A stretch of 64,000 bases of DNA, taken from contig CM038920.1 in the NCBI GenBank assembly GCA_021904315.1, positions 9,672,001-9,736,000 of the forward strand, written 5' to 3'. This document shows positions 33,393-46,450 of this stretch, piece after piece. A model generated the notes under the pieces. That model made no database searches. It had not been told where the DNA came from and worked only from the letters and a program-made list of their open reading frames with translations. Source of the stretch: Sphagnum magellanicum (Eukaryota; Streptophyta; Sphagnopsida; Sphagnales; Sphagnaceae). The position numbers were made by a program, and so were the translations under genes. The first letter of the stretch is position 1. Each line of letters begins with the position of its first letter.

Positions 33393-35766
33393 TAAACTAG
33401 CTACTGGTTGGAGCCTATTGTCTAAATAAGGTGATTTCACACTTTTTCCCTCATGATGTGCGGACTTGAGCCCATTTTTTTCCAGGAAAAGCACTTTGCA
33501 TATTTTGTTCCCACTTGTTTTCTCCACAAGTTGCAAAAAGTTGCCACAGAAAAAAGCATTGCTTCTTATTTGTTAGAACCAATGTTTGCTGGTTCTTCAT
33601 TTTTCAGAGAACCTCCCATCTAGGTTTTGAGACTTTAAAAAATTTCATTGGTTTTCCGGGTGTGGGTCTGAGCTTAGATTCTTTCATTTTTGGCATCATA
33701 CAAATTCAATAACCTCCAGGCCCGATTTGAAAACAGGGTCCAGTTCCATGACATTACACACTATTTGATTGAAAATTGTCTAGGTATGGAATCTTATAAC
33801 AAATTAAACTTGGAATCCTAAAGGTACCAATTTTGACAACAAATTGGAACGAAATATTTAATTATAAACAATTCAAAACAATTTAAGTTTCTTACCTGAA
33901 GGACGTTACCCTCTTTTGAAAAACACTCATTCACGAATGCGATTCTAAAAAAAGCTTAGTTCCATGGTTCAGTCTTAAGTGTTGATTCCATCAAAGGGGA
34001 GTGACTCGAGTCCAGGTCACAATAACCTCACCAGTAACCTTTGAATTTAACACTTAAATCAGAATGACCTGCTAACACAGGTTAGAACCTTGGATAAGAT
34101 TATTAGTGTAAAATTAGGGCAATGTGTTATAATATGCAAAATTTCATCTGCCTAAGAGTAGGTCTTTTGTTCCCAAAGAAAATATTATGGAAAATGTGAA
34201 CCCCTGCCTTAGTCACCAAGTAGCATGGATATTTGCTCCAGAAAAAGCCCAGGAGGGCATTACCAAAAAAGAGATTTGATTCCCATTTCAGGAATGCCTT
34301 CGTTGAAGCAGCTTTACCCTGCATCAAATGCTGTAGTATATTGTGTATACAACCCCATAATGTGACACAAAATAAATAATATAAGTTAAACCTAAATAAT
34401 ATTATTATCAAACTGAGGACTGTTATTGATTGTGCGTACTTATCGTGTATCGTTATTAATTAGTGGGGGTGCCGCCCAAGAATTTTCCAACTTGAAGAGA
34501 ATTTGTAGGGGGAAAGTGAAGGTGCCTGTGGGTGCTGGTTGAGTCGTGGCCCAATCTAGCTAAGCCTGACCTGACTCCTAGAGAGAAGAGAATTAGTGTT
34601 TGGAAGTGGAAAGCGAGACAGTGAGGGAAAATATTACACAGGCCAAAGGAAATGAATGCAGTCATTACAAAAGTACTGCTGTTATTTTTTCCTTCAGTCT
34701 GCCCATTTGCCCCATCGATATTTTCTCAAGTGACACCCAGGCATGTTTTGCACTCGTAACCCCATATAATATGGCATGTTTTGCATTTGTAACCTCACAT
34801 AACATGCCAAGTAATATGTTACATACCCCTTTATACGCCTAGTGTGTTCATAACGTGTGTGACATGGACTCAAAACATGCCTAGGCACAACAAGGTAAAA
34901 ATAAAACGGGCAAATGGGCAGACTGGAGGAAAAAATTGCAGCAGTACTTTTATATTGATTGCATTCATTTCCTTTGGCATGTTTAATATATTCCACCCTT
35001 CCCCACCAGAAGAAAGAATGAGCCCACAATTTCCAAGAGGTTGGCACCAGCCCAAAAGTCAAGAGGACAAAACTTACCACCATTAAAATACTGCTGCTGC
35101 TGCAGTACTTTTGCACTGACTGCATTCATTTCCTTTGGCCTGATTAATATTTTCCGTGGATGCTCACCAACGCACTACCTTCACAGGGTACCCTAAACTG
35201 ATCCTAGGCCACGGTATTACTAATGAAATGCACTCAGGTGGGTACCTACTAAGAAACGCCTACGTACCATGTAATGGAGGGAGCCACAGAAGGTGCTTTC
35301 CTAAAGAAACTTCAAGGGCCTTCCGACCAGCGTTTTTTTTTTGGCGAATTTTCGCCACTTGGCAACAAAAAACAAGGCTGATGAATCCAACAAAGGAAAT
35401 TTTGGGAATTTTATTTTTAAAATCAACATATCTTGAGCGAAAAAAAGTTAGAAGTCGCCAGATTTAGACAGTGTGTTGCTGTACGTCGCCAGGATTCCAA
35501 AAAAGATCTTCATGCCCACCAGGACAGTCACCATTTACTGCTAATGAATGCTGAGGATCCTAGCCAGTGCACCTACTTCAGGAATTTGAAAAAAAAACCC
35601 TGCTTCCAAGTTCCCACCTAAGAAAAACAAAAAAGAAAGGAACAAGAAAGAAAAAAAAAACCTAAAACAAAGGCAAGATGCTTCACTTGAAGTGTATATT
35701 TAGCGAAATCTGGCTATAAATCAGATATGAAGTACAAATGAAGTAAGCCTGTCCGTGAGCCGGGAT

Positions 35767-36080
35767 CATAGGTTTTGTTTTCGTTTTTGTGATGAGGTTG
35801 GGGTGGCGACCATCTCATAAGGGATTTAGCATGAGTGGCAATGATCCCACGCTAGATTTTAGCATTAATGGCGAAAAATGTTAAGGAAACTGTAAAATCA
35901 GTAGAAAACTAATAGAAATCTGGAGAAAACTCCTGTCTAACTGAGTGCAAACTAGCACTTTAATCCCCATCCAACAGCGATGTGTGGCGAATTGAAGATA
36001 AAAAATCTCTTGTTATGGTGGTTGCGCCTCACCAAGGTAGGGCGAAATCAGGCACCAGTTTGCCAGAAAAACGAAGGCTG
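35767..36080. mobile_element. 314-bp MITE-like insertion with 8-bp target duplication
   Basis: GCCGGGAT flanks it on both sides (35759-35766 and 36081-36088). The matching place in promoter copy 2 (near 19474-19481) has a single GCCGGCAT and no insertion. The ends begin CA and share a TTCGTTTTT phrase in inverted orientation. The 8-bp duplication and CA...TG ends suggest a hAT-type non-autonomous element. Confidence 0.65.
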
Positions 36081-36088
36081 GCCGGGAT

Positions 36089-37330
36089 AAAGGAGTAGGA
36101 AGCAAACCATAACGATAAAGAGCATGCCCCTTCTCTTACATACAAGATTTTGGCCCCCCACTATTTGGAAAAGGAAGATTAAGTTAAATTATGGTCCTTA
36201 CCAGTGTTTTTCTTTTCAATTTTGCCATGTAATGTGACGATCACCTCACGCTTGGCGATTAAAAACTTGAAATAAATTTTTCGTAGCCACCTTTTGTATT
36301 TTTGACTACCAATCAGAACTTCGTGTAGCATTTGGCGAAAAAAAATTAAATTGGAATTTTTTGGTTGAATCTTGGTGACTTAAATAACCCACAAAAACAC
36401 CTGAAATCGCCATTTTGAAAAAACAATCCACCATTAGAAAAAAATTTCACCCAAAAAAAAAGTCATTACTCCTCAACCAGGACATATGACTATGTTGTTA
36501 AATTATGGATTGAAGACAATGACATGATATGTAGTGATGACTTTGGATGAGATTTATACAATTTAAGAACTCTCAAAACTGGCGCAATCTTCTCTCATAC
36601 CATAGGACCTTTTTGGGTTCGGCATAAATTAAATTATTTTCAAGTTTGTTGAAGTTTTTGGATATTAATGGTTAGTTATGACGAAAATTTAAAAAATTCA
36701 TGCAGCCTGAGTTTGATGCCTAAAACTCCCCGGCTGGCTTTAAACAGCAATCTACTGGCCACCTAACCACAAAAGCACTAAACTTCTTTCTGAAGTGCAT
36801 GTGGTCATAATAAATTTAATAATAGAGTGCCAAAATTTTCAGAATTCAAATTTCAACCGTCGAATTAAGAATTAAAAATTACATTCAGTATTCGGGTGCG
36901 GAACCTGAAAAGGTACAATGTAATCCTTTATGTCTTCTTAATGGGTTCCTCAACCCATCACAAGCTTGCCTACCGAACCATACTAGGGACTTCCTTTCAT
37001 GAGCTGTAACATGACTCAGATGTCGAAAGCTGAAGTTTTGTCAAGTTGGGTGGCTTGTTATTTTAAATAATTGGAATAACATAGAAAGCCTGAAATGCAG
37101 GAAGATTTATACCCACCAATTCAGTGAATTATCTGACAAAGAAGTGTGGGCTTCTTTACAGTGTGTGCTCAATTGTGTTGCCATTGCCTATGCTTGCATT
37201 ACTTGCATCTTCTGCCCAGAGCCTCCTTCCCTCTCCTCCTCCTACTATCGCTCTGTTCACGTCAAGGACCGTCACCAGATTCTCAAGCTTGCTTTGAGAG
37301 GGTCTAGCGGGGTTCAGAGTCTATCTTGTG
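36089..37330 (+). promoter_or_regulatory. Promoter copy 3, upstream of the decayed ankyrin/PGG copy
   Basis: This is an inverted copy of promoter copies 1 and 2 (shared phrases such as gacatatgactat, aagaagtgtgggcttcttta, ttcacgtcaaggacc). About 120 bases, including the TATAATAA box and one arm of the CAATTG palindrome, are missing near 37180. A 320-bp insertion interrupts it at 36601-36920. Confidence 0.75.
36601..36920. mobile_element. 320-bp MITE-like insertion in promoter copy 3
   Basis: Promoter copies 1 and 2 read through this point without the insert. The ends are imperfect inverted repeats of about 24 bp: CATAGGACCTTTTTGGGTTC versus CATTGTACCTTTTCAGGTTC. The target side shows a TA or TAA duplication (caTAc|...|TAAtcc), as for Stowaway or Harbinger-type MITEs. 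Confidence 0.65.
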
Positions 37331-39058
37331 GTGAAGATAACGGCGATCCCTGAAATTGTTCCATTTTCTGAAACGATCAGCCAGCCGGGCCAAGAAGGTT
37401 TGGGAGTTGGGGGCCAAGTGATCGCGAAGTCGGGGATGCCTGAAATTGGATAATCTCTTGAGACCAGCCAGCCGGGCCAAGAAGGTTTGGGACTTGGCCA
37501 AGATGAGGGGATGTCGACGCTGCCTGAAGGTGGACAATCTGATGTAGAAACCAGACAACCGGTTCGCTTTTACTCCTTTTTCGGGGTTCACTTCAGTTCG
37601 TTTCCTCGGAGAGTGATTAAATTTGCAGGTTTGGGGTCTACGTTTAGTGGATGAAGTATGTATTATGTACACACAATAGTACTAACAGAAGTTAGTGTTG
37701 GAAGAATAGCTTTTATGCATGTATTCTGTTTTGGGGTGTTGTCTGTTGTTCTATAATGTTCCAACCATACTTCCCAGAGGTATGCTCATTGGTTTATATA
37801 GTTTTGAAGTTGTCATTATTTTGAGCAGCTTGAGTTATTCATGTCTTTGGTTTCTCCTAATGATGCACGGCATTCAATGCGTGGTTTACTTAGGTTTGAA
37901 GTGTAAATGTTGTATTACAGGTTGGATGAGATTCCAACTGCGGGCACACATCTGCAGTTTGGAGAAGGTGGTAACGCGAGCCAGCTGGGCCCAGAAGATT
38001 TGAGATCTGACGAATCGGTGGATATGTCGGTGTCTTCTGTAAGTGATGAAATTGAACAATGTGAAGCACGGAAAGGCTTGGTGATTCTGCACCTTCTCTC
38101 GGGGTCGTCTCAGCTAGTTTTGTCTTCCTTTAGGCTTTGGAAGTTCATGTGGAGTTGGCGTTAGACTTACGTTATTACTTCTTCAATGCCGCAGGACGAT
38201 AAGAGCGGACTTTCTAGAATGTCGCAGGACAGTCCACCAATGCATCAGCGCAAAACTTATACAGTGCCGCAGGACAGTCCAATGTCGACAAGGTATGGCA
38301 TTGCTATACCAATGCTATTTCATTTTTGGCCCGATGTATATACTGCCGTTAAATCTTTTCTCTAACTATTTAGCCCCATATAACTATTTAGCTCCATACA
38401 TATTGCCCAAGGAAAATATTGCTCACTTGAATGCTCTTTTTTTAATTACATTAATTCACACTACAGCTGAACATCTCAGGCAAGAAAAAAAGTGTGTTTC
38501 TATAGCTTCAAATTCTCGGTGACAATCCAATATCACCCATGTTCGAATGTATTGGCCCTTTACGTGCTTACAAGGTTTCGTTAGTATAGAATAACGTTTC
38601 GCATGGGTTGGCTTCTATACCTCCACGACTATGGTGGTATGAAAGGGTTGCAAAGGAAATTGACAACATCAGAAAACAGTTAAATGCCGCTGGGACTGGG
38701 ATTGCCGTAGTATCGGCTCTTGTAGCAACTGCTTCTTTTGTCGGTCCGTTGCAACCGCCTCTTGGTTATGTAATAATGCCTTCTGGTCCAACAACAATAG
38801 ATCTTGGAGTTCAAGAAACCCAATTTTTGATTAGGCTTTTGTAGTGAGCAATAGTTTATCATTCTATTGGCCATTGCATCCATCATGTTGGCAATCGTGC
38901 CATCTCTTCCTATTCCTCAAGATGGTCTCTTGTTTGGGGTGCGTGAGAAACTACAACGCAGTCGAAAGATAATATCAATAGCCATAGGTATGCTTCTAGC
39001 GTCCATTATTAGCGTGCTTATTTCTTATGCAGCTTCCTCACTTGCTCTGGTACATTGA
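37331..39058 (+). pseudogene. Decayed second copy of the ankyrin/PGG gene
   Basis: Exon 1 homology (37335-37630) keeps IPEIVPFSETISQPGQEG, but the start ATG is ATA and an internal TAA is present. Exon 2 homology begins after TTGTATTACAG at 37921 (LDEIPTAGTHLQF, then DESVDMSVSSVSDEIEQ) and breaks off at about 38160. The ankyrin repeats are missing. The last exon resumes at about 38608 with RLWWYERVAKEIDNIRKQLN and GTGIAVVSALVATASFVGPL. Two single-base losses near 38838 and 38867 shift the frame, and SLSFYLAIASIMLAIVPSL and SIISVLISYAASSLALVH end at 39058, before the fourth helix. It is transcribed away from the intact gene. It is a clear paralog and cannot encode a full protein. Confidence 0.88.
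38197..38292 (+). other. Possible small exon with a repeated QDSP motif
   Basis: A ~96-bp stretch with a CAG before and AAG|GTATGG after reads DDKSGLSRMSQDSPPMHQRK and then TVPQDSPM. The 16-base phrase gccgcaggacagtcca recurs. It lies in the gap of the decayed gene where ankyrin exons are missing. There is no counterpart in the intact gene. Confidence 0.3.
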
Positions 39059-42000
39059 GGAGAAAAATAATTAACTTTAGCCAAGATCTTAAAAGTAAAA
39101 TAATTAATAGTCCAGTTCAATCATAAAATTATTATATATTACGAAATGTGCATTAAACATAATGTTATTATTTTGAAGATGGAAGAGAAAATGATTGTTA
39201 TCTATATTGTTGTCCAACAAAAGGGGATATATTCTCATTTACCAATTCTTTCAACCATGGGTTGGTATCTAATTGTTGATATCATTAAATGATGATATAT
39301 GTCAAATAATTGAATATACCATATTGGTAAGTAACTATCACCATTTTGTAGTTTTTCAATTGTGAATGTTATCATGGCAATCAGATTTTCTCATTTCTAT
39401 CATTTCTAACCAATGAAATGTAGCAAGTGAAATATTCTTTGATGTGAGGACTTTTCCTTTTGGGGTTTTTCTTGTGATATTGAACTTGTATCCTTGAGTG
39501 TATTCTTTTTGGTCATGTTGATAACAATATCTATTTTCTGATGGAAACATGCAATATTTCGCCCTTGTATGGTATGCTTGGAGACTTTTTTCACACAACA
39601 ATTGAATATATGCATATTGCTTATCTTTTTTTTCCTCTTTCGAAACATACTATTTATCAACTTCTTTTTCAAGTACCCATTATTTGTTAAAATTTGCATT
39701 GCCCTCAATACATTATTTCATGTCTTTTGGAACAATATTTTAACAATGTTATATAATTTCCAACTTCCAAGCCATAGTGTAGAAGAGTTTTTAAAAAAAA
39801 CTTTGAATTATGTATACGAAGATGAAATATTCTCAAATAAGCTAATACTCCTCTTTTCAATTCTCCCTTATCTTTATTATGAATATCTTATTTTACCACA
39901 TCAAAGATCACTACTATCATAACTTCATTTGAAGTTCTATATTTGCTTGAAGGTTTTATGTGGCAATACCAAGAAAATTGCACAAACATGCAACTATTAT
40001 AAATCAACCTTTGGAGAAATTTAAGTATGTATGATGATTGATATTATACATGTGTACTAATCACCATAAATTTCTCCAAGCTTTGATTATTTCTTGTTGT
40101 AAAACCTTACTTATCTTTTATGACTCTCTTTAAATAGTGCAATCCATGGTACCTACCCTTCACCTACCTATCTACCTATTTATTTGTTCTCTATTTACCC
40201 ACCTACCTACTTAATTACCATAAATTTATCTATGTCCTATTTACCTATTTATCTACCATTTACATACCTATGTTTTATTTACCTATTATTTATCAAAATT
40301 ATCTATTTATTTACCTACCTTCTTATAATTTATATAAGTATGTATGAACATTTAAAAACATACGTAAGTAGACATGTGTACCTACCTATCTACCTAGTTA
40401 AATACTTACAAACCTACTTATGATAAAAATTCAAATTCAAATGTTACACACATTAACAAAAAAGTAGCATGGAGGTTCAAAAATATGTGTTAAATCCATT
40501 TGATATCATATTGTTTTACAAAATGGTGCGATGATTTGATGACAAATGTGGAATATGTATATTTATATATATTTTTTGTACATGTGTGTAAATGTTTAAT
40601 ACGTAAGTGGATTGTGGATAGGTAAGTAGTAGAAGGTGAGGGTGGTTAATAAGTCATGGGTGGATAAATACTTATTATTTATTTATTATTTACATTTTCA
40701 TATTTGCAAATTGAAATATTTTTAATTTATTTTTTGGGCTGCCCAAATTTTTGTTTGATTTGACTAGTCAAAAAGAACATTTTATGATTTATAAAAAAAT
40801 CATTAGTCAAGTTGGAAATGTTGACCATTATGACTAAATGATCAAATGTCAAAATGACTAGTTTTTTGTTTAGTTTTCTAATCAAATAAATCATGATTTC
40901 TTATAGTGTTTAATAGTTTTTGTATTGATGTTTCAAGGAATTTATAAGGAATTATAATAGAAAATGATGTAATATTTTACAAATACTTGATTGAAAAGGG
41001 AAACAAGCAAGAAGGTTGGTTAATTCCTAAACAAATTTAATAAAGAACATGTGTGATTAAAGTGGATGTTAATTGGTGAAAAAGAATTTTCTCATTTACC
41101 TTTAAAAACCTAAGCAGACATTGATGAAGAACAAGATGGGCAAGCTACAACAAATAAATACATTAAACATGTGTGTTAATTAAAAACACTTGTTGGATTA
41201 CAATCATTGGTTAGGTATAATGTAACAATCATAGACGCACATACACTACACCTAATGCATTAAATGAAAATGCCATTGTTGACATCAAACAAAAAAAATG
41301 TTCAACTACACTATAATGAACAATAAAAAATATTATTGCATTTAAGAACAAAAGAATTAGTCATAATAACTAGAGGTTGAAAAAATAAAAGGTTGGGTTT
41401 TATGTTAAAAAATCTAAAAGATAAGAATTTTGACCACAAATGGAAAAAGTGGATGGGGATGTTGTAACCCTATCTAATAGCACTTTTGAACAGAAAAAGT
41501 GGTGAGACATCAACATCGAACTCTATAGCCCTAGTTAAAAAACAAGGACTTGATGGAAGATATGTCAATGAGGACACAATTGAAAATTTTATTTGTATTG
41601 TTATCATATGTGTTACGATATTACAATTGGGAGGACATAATTGACAAATTCGAAGTTTGACTAACATAATACAAATAGTTTGAAAACAACAAATGGGAAA
41701 ATTGGGTTGAAGATGTCTTCATGTCTTCACACAATAATTGGAACTTTATAGAATTAGTAAATGAACAATTTAGATACTTTTAATTTTCGATACAACTTTC
41801 AAATGTTGTGCATCCTAATGTTTTATGTGTTGGTCAAAAATTAAACCAATGTAATAATAGTGTGAAAAATGCCACCACTATGTGCATCGAATGTGTGCCA
41901 TTATTGCAATTCATGGTTTTTTTTATTAGATTTTCTAGTTTTTAAAATACTCAAAATGAAAAGCATTAAAAAAATCACCCTGTCAATTTGGACCTTTCCA

Positions 42001-44580
42001 TTTTAATTAACAAGACAACTCACATAATGATTGATGATTTGACTAATAGACAATGGACCATTTGACTAAGTCAAATTTATACCCAAATTAGAATCAATTT
42101 TTTATTATTATTTTTTAAATTAATAGGTAGGTATGTAGGTAAATAAGCAAGTAGTAAATAGGTTTAAGTAAGTCGAAAAAATGCCCTTATGATTCCTTCC
42201 ATGAATCCACGTTTAGCATGTTATGTTTCACAAATGGCAGATATGTGTGCCACCCAATTAACATCCCCTTCATCTACATCATCACCATTGGAATAAAGGA
42301 AATATCATGTTGGAATGTGTTGTTATGTGGATGATGAAGTTTTTGAATATGGTTTTTGGCATGTAGTTTGGAACATTTTTTGAAATGGAATGGTTTGGCA
42401 TTAAAAATGCATTTTCCATATTCCACCCTTATTGTTATGGATGTGGATAGTTCCATCATTAAATCAATTTGTGTTGTTTGGACTATGTGTTTCCATCTCA
42501 TACTATTGTTTCGTTGTCATGTGTCATGGCTTTTCTATTTCTTGTTAAAGAATTATATCGTTTTGATATCAATAAAATTTGTTTTCAACTTGCAACCCTA
42601 GAAAACTTCAAGTTCATCTTGAACTTTCATTTGAAGATGTCAATTTATGGTGGAAAATTTTATTCCCAAGTTTTCCAAAAACTTACATGTGATGAAAATA
42701 GTATGAAAACAATTTTTCCCACATTCATTTGGAAATAAATGATCTTTTGTGCATACTTTTTATTACAAAGTTTTTTAATGTAACAATGACTTTGGGGGTG
42801 TGTACTTGGGATTAGAAAATCAATTATTGGGGTCATTCATGTTCCCCAAGGAAAAAAAACTTATCTCACATTAAAATTATCTGTAAAGTTAGTGTCTGGT
42901 CACATACATGACGAGATTTCAAAAAACAATGAAAAAAAGTACATTGGGCTTAAACAAAGCCCAACAAGGATTGAAATGCATATTAACACCACATTTACCG
43001 CTAATCCAAGTTTGGCCTATCCTTTTTTTCTTAAGTGTTTTCAACCAATCACTATTGTTGTTGTGTGTATATTGTATTTATAAATGTTTTTGAGCCTCAA
43101 GCATTTAATCTTGAGTATGAGCATTTTGTACCACTACTTAATAAAATTTCATGACTTTGCACACAATACTCAAGAGGGGATGAAGCATCAATAAAAGGGT
43201 GCAACTCAAACTTAAACTAAGCATGACTTTACAACTATTTTTATTGCACAAAAATATATTCATATTGTTTCTGATGTTAAATGCAAATTTGCAATACAAC
43301 TTGTTTGGTTTATACAAGTTTAAGATTTTATGGCTCCATGTTGAGTGAAAAAATCAGAAGGTTGTGAGTTCATTTCCTTATACAATCATGTAAATACCAA
43401 CCTCAATATTGTCCTATTAAAATGAAACTTGGCAATTATCTAGTAAATTTGAATCATAATTTAATGTCAAAATAAGATGAAAATGTGTCATTCCCTCAAA
43501 GAATTGAGGTCTTTTTCATAATGTCAAAAATATCTTTATGGATGTTTTCTTTCCATGCTACATTGATGGACTAAGGATAAAACTTTTGAATGTTTCCAAA
43601 GCTTGAAAAATAAAGATGGTTGCCCTATGCCTAATGATAGAAAAACATTTGAATGGCCAATCTTATTGTTTTTTTTTAGGGGTACATGCATCAAAATGGT
43701 AAAGCCTTGTAACCTTATTAAACTAAAGCTATGCATAAATATTAAATATAAATTTTGTTTCCAAGATTCATAATTTTTTTTTCATTTCATATGCAATATC
43801 ATTTCCTTCCTCGATTTTTGAGATGAAACTCATCCATTTTGTTCAACATTCATTCATTGTTGTTTATTTCATTCAACATTCATCTAACATTCATCTATAT
43901 TCATCCATGTGTCCATATACATTTCAATTCACATATACATAAAAAAATTATACATATTTTGTACATACCTTCTCTTCAATTGATGTTACAGTAAACCTTG
44001 GGTTTTTCATTAAAAAAGGACTAACCCCAGGCACTCTATTAATACGCACTCCATAAAGACGACCCCCTAAAAAAAAGGTAGGGAATCCAAGTTGTTAGTA
44101 TGTGAACAAGCATTTGGTGCCTACTTGGCAAGTAGATGCATATGCATTGTGGATGGTTAGTAGTTAGTACATATGTGGTTAGTTATGGGACATGAATACA
44201 TTGCACAAATGTTCCTTATTCACACACCATCCATCCTCCATGATGTGTTGGTGGGGTGCAAGTTTGTTCTAATGGGGATTTATTGGCAATAGAGAGCCAA
44301 CACCAATGTACCAATCTAGATGGATGGTGATTAGATGCCTAGTTTTGTTCATTGATTCTTATCCCTATGCTAACCACCTTGGTTAGCACAATTAGATTTT
44401 TAAAAATCAACCCTTCCCTTCCCTTGGGATTTATTATTATTATTATTATTATTATTTTGAAGATTACTTTTTCTAATCACACTTAACTACCTACCCATTG
44501 ACCTTGGGTCTAAACATTAGATTGTGAAAATGTGCCTTACTTGATGGTCGAATTTGAACCCACTTCATCATAGTTTCCCA
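39059..44580. other. AT-rich intergenic DNA, no gene assigned
   Basis: Open frames are short and lack domains. A degenerate (CCTA/TACC)n microsatellite lies at 40145-40415 and a shorter (GGTA)n at 42120-42170. An ATT trinucleotide run is at 44430-44457. Confidence 0.55.
40145..40415. repeat. Degenerate CCTA/TACC tetranucleotide microsatellite
   Basis: Repeated tacctacctatctacc-type text. Similar text recurs at about 42120, 47570-47640, 53160-53330 and 59700-59930. Confidence 0.85.
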
Positions 44581-44838
44581 AGGTTCTCTACTAGGTGTGA
44601 AAACCCCACATTAACAATCTAGCCAGCATGGTTTCATACTTATGGGTCCAATATTCCCATGCCTCCCAAGAAATTATGGTATCCCACTTGACCTTGGTTC
44701 TAGTTGTTGTGCCTTTGGCCCACCAAATAAAATTTCTCATCATTCCGTAGATTTGGGAACAAATTGTTGGGGTGAGACTCCAACATGTCGCCAAATTGAG
44801 GCTAAGATCACTTGGTTAACTATTAGGGAACGACCAAT

Positions 44839-46450
44839 TTAATGAAATTATAACTTGATGTAGTTAAATTATTACTTATGTAATTATTTAACGTTTAAAT
44901 TTGGTGATTTACTTGTTAATAGGATGTCATAGTTTAATTATGTTTTGGTTATAGTGTTTAACTTTCACATGAAAATTTATGTGAAAAGTTATGTGATAAG
45001 TCTTTGGCACATTAAGGTGCATTGATTCACACCTAATAATTTATGTGAAAAGGCTTTGGCACACTAAAATGCATTGAATCGCACATGATAATTTATGTGA
45101 AAAGTCTTGTCACTTTACTATGCATGTGAAATCACATGGGGAGCCATGTGATGTGTAGACTTTTTTAAAAATCTTGTTTAATTTCTTTTTTGTTAGTATA
45201 TAAGAGGGTGTTTGTGACCTTTGGAAAAACACCTTCACTTAATAAAAATAAATTGTTATATGAATGTAAAACTTTATGGAATAGAATTGTGAAAGGAATT
45301 GACATTTTAATTTTGAAAGGTTTTGGTATAGTTTATGTGAAGCCCACGATAAGATAATGGTGTGGCATACTAATTATGACACACTCCCAACTCCTTAAAG
45401 GACTCAAATGTGAACCCAAGTAGCAACGGAAGAAGGAGGAGTCAGGGCACGCTCCCTAACTCACAACACTTTGAGGGGTAGAGGGGCGTGTTGGAGCTTC
45501 GGGATGGGACTAGGAAGAGTTGACAAGCTTCACTCATTCACACGGGCCTGCACACAACCCACACAAAGTGGTTAGTGCATAGTTACAGCACACTTAGTGC
45601 TGGGACCAACCACGGGCAACACGGACACACAAGACTCACCACGGCCCAGACTTGGGGGAAGCCACCACCTTCCCCCTTATAGTATTCTCTGTTGCTGGCC
45701 ACAGAGCCTACATCCAAATGGCTCTTTTTCCCGGGACTCCCGAGTTGGAGTCCCGAAACTGTCCCAGGTTGGAATCTTGGGACTTTGGGAGCTCATATCT
45801 CCCGACAGCAGAGTCCAATCAAGACGCAGTCTAAAACAAAGTTGTAGCTCTCATCAAAAGCTTTTCAACGCCGTGTCGCATTCTCAAATCAGACATCGGG
45901 AAGAGGTCGATTCCCGACGTTTAGTGGCCAGGAATCTAATTATCGCCCTTCTTTTGGCCATAACTTACGTTTCAGATGTCCAAATGAGCAATGCGAGCCC
46001 ACTTTAGGCATCTATGTTTCAAGAGCTTTCCAATGATATAAAGAACGCTGAAAGCCATTGAGTTTTGACCCCTCAAATCACTTTCTGAAGTTTCGGAAAT
46101 CCACCGGGACTCCATTTCCCAAAGTGGGAGTTGCCTTGGGAGTGTGAGTTTTCACTCCCTCACACTCCCTCACACTCCCTCACACTCCCTCACACTTTCT
46201 TACACTCCCGGGAGTATGTGATGTGACTCCCCGGCTTCCTCTTGGCCCGCACCCTTGCAATGTTTTTGCCTTGACTCCCGGGCTTCCTTCCTCTTGGCCT
46301 GCATCCTTACAACCCCTTGGCCTTGGTCGCGAGCCCAAAGCTAGGGTTGCGACAAATTATATGTAGACAATAGAAAGGTGAAAAATCATTTATGCAAACA
46401 AGAACATAGATTTCCATAACTATGTAATAAACATACATAATTTTGGTCTT
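44839..46450 (+). mobile_element. Probable solo LTR or LTR-like insertion in the LINE
   Basis: This stretch separates two LINE segments that belong together. It contains TATATAAG (45197-45204), an AATAAA cluster about 40 bases later, and plus-strand text of the plant gypsy LTR/UTR type (gagctttccaatgatataaa near 46021). No coding potential. A target duplication could not be fixed, so limits are approximate. Confidence 0.4.
46152..46206. repeat. Decamer tandem repeat (cactccctca)
   Basis: About five copies of cactccctca in a row, ending in tacactcccgggagt. Confidence 0.92.

Larger units (their letters stand above)
31691..35720. mobile_element. Foldback-like element E3, inverted relative to the left half of E2
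   Basis: Read in reverse it has the same block order as the left half of E2: outer arm (35720-35150), hairpin segment (35150-34588), core (34330-33470), 250-bp segment, ~127-bp units (33082-32722), 140-bp flank (32722-32584) and the 0.9-kb central element (32577-31691). The outer end is TCTGGCTATAA at 35710-35719, as in E2. It is not interrupted by the Helitron. The opposite arm that E2 has is absent. The region left of 31691 is the second gypsy element. Confidence 0.8.

Noticed and set aside
37304..37672. 122-codon open frame on the minus strand
   Set aside because: It is antisense to the exon 1 relic of the second ankyrin/PGG copy. The plus strand gives the homologous protein text.
42356..42738. 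Overlapping 81- and 89-codon open frames
   Set aside because: Hydrophobic AT-driven text without recognisable motifs or splice signals.
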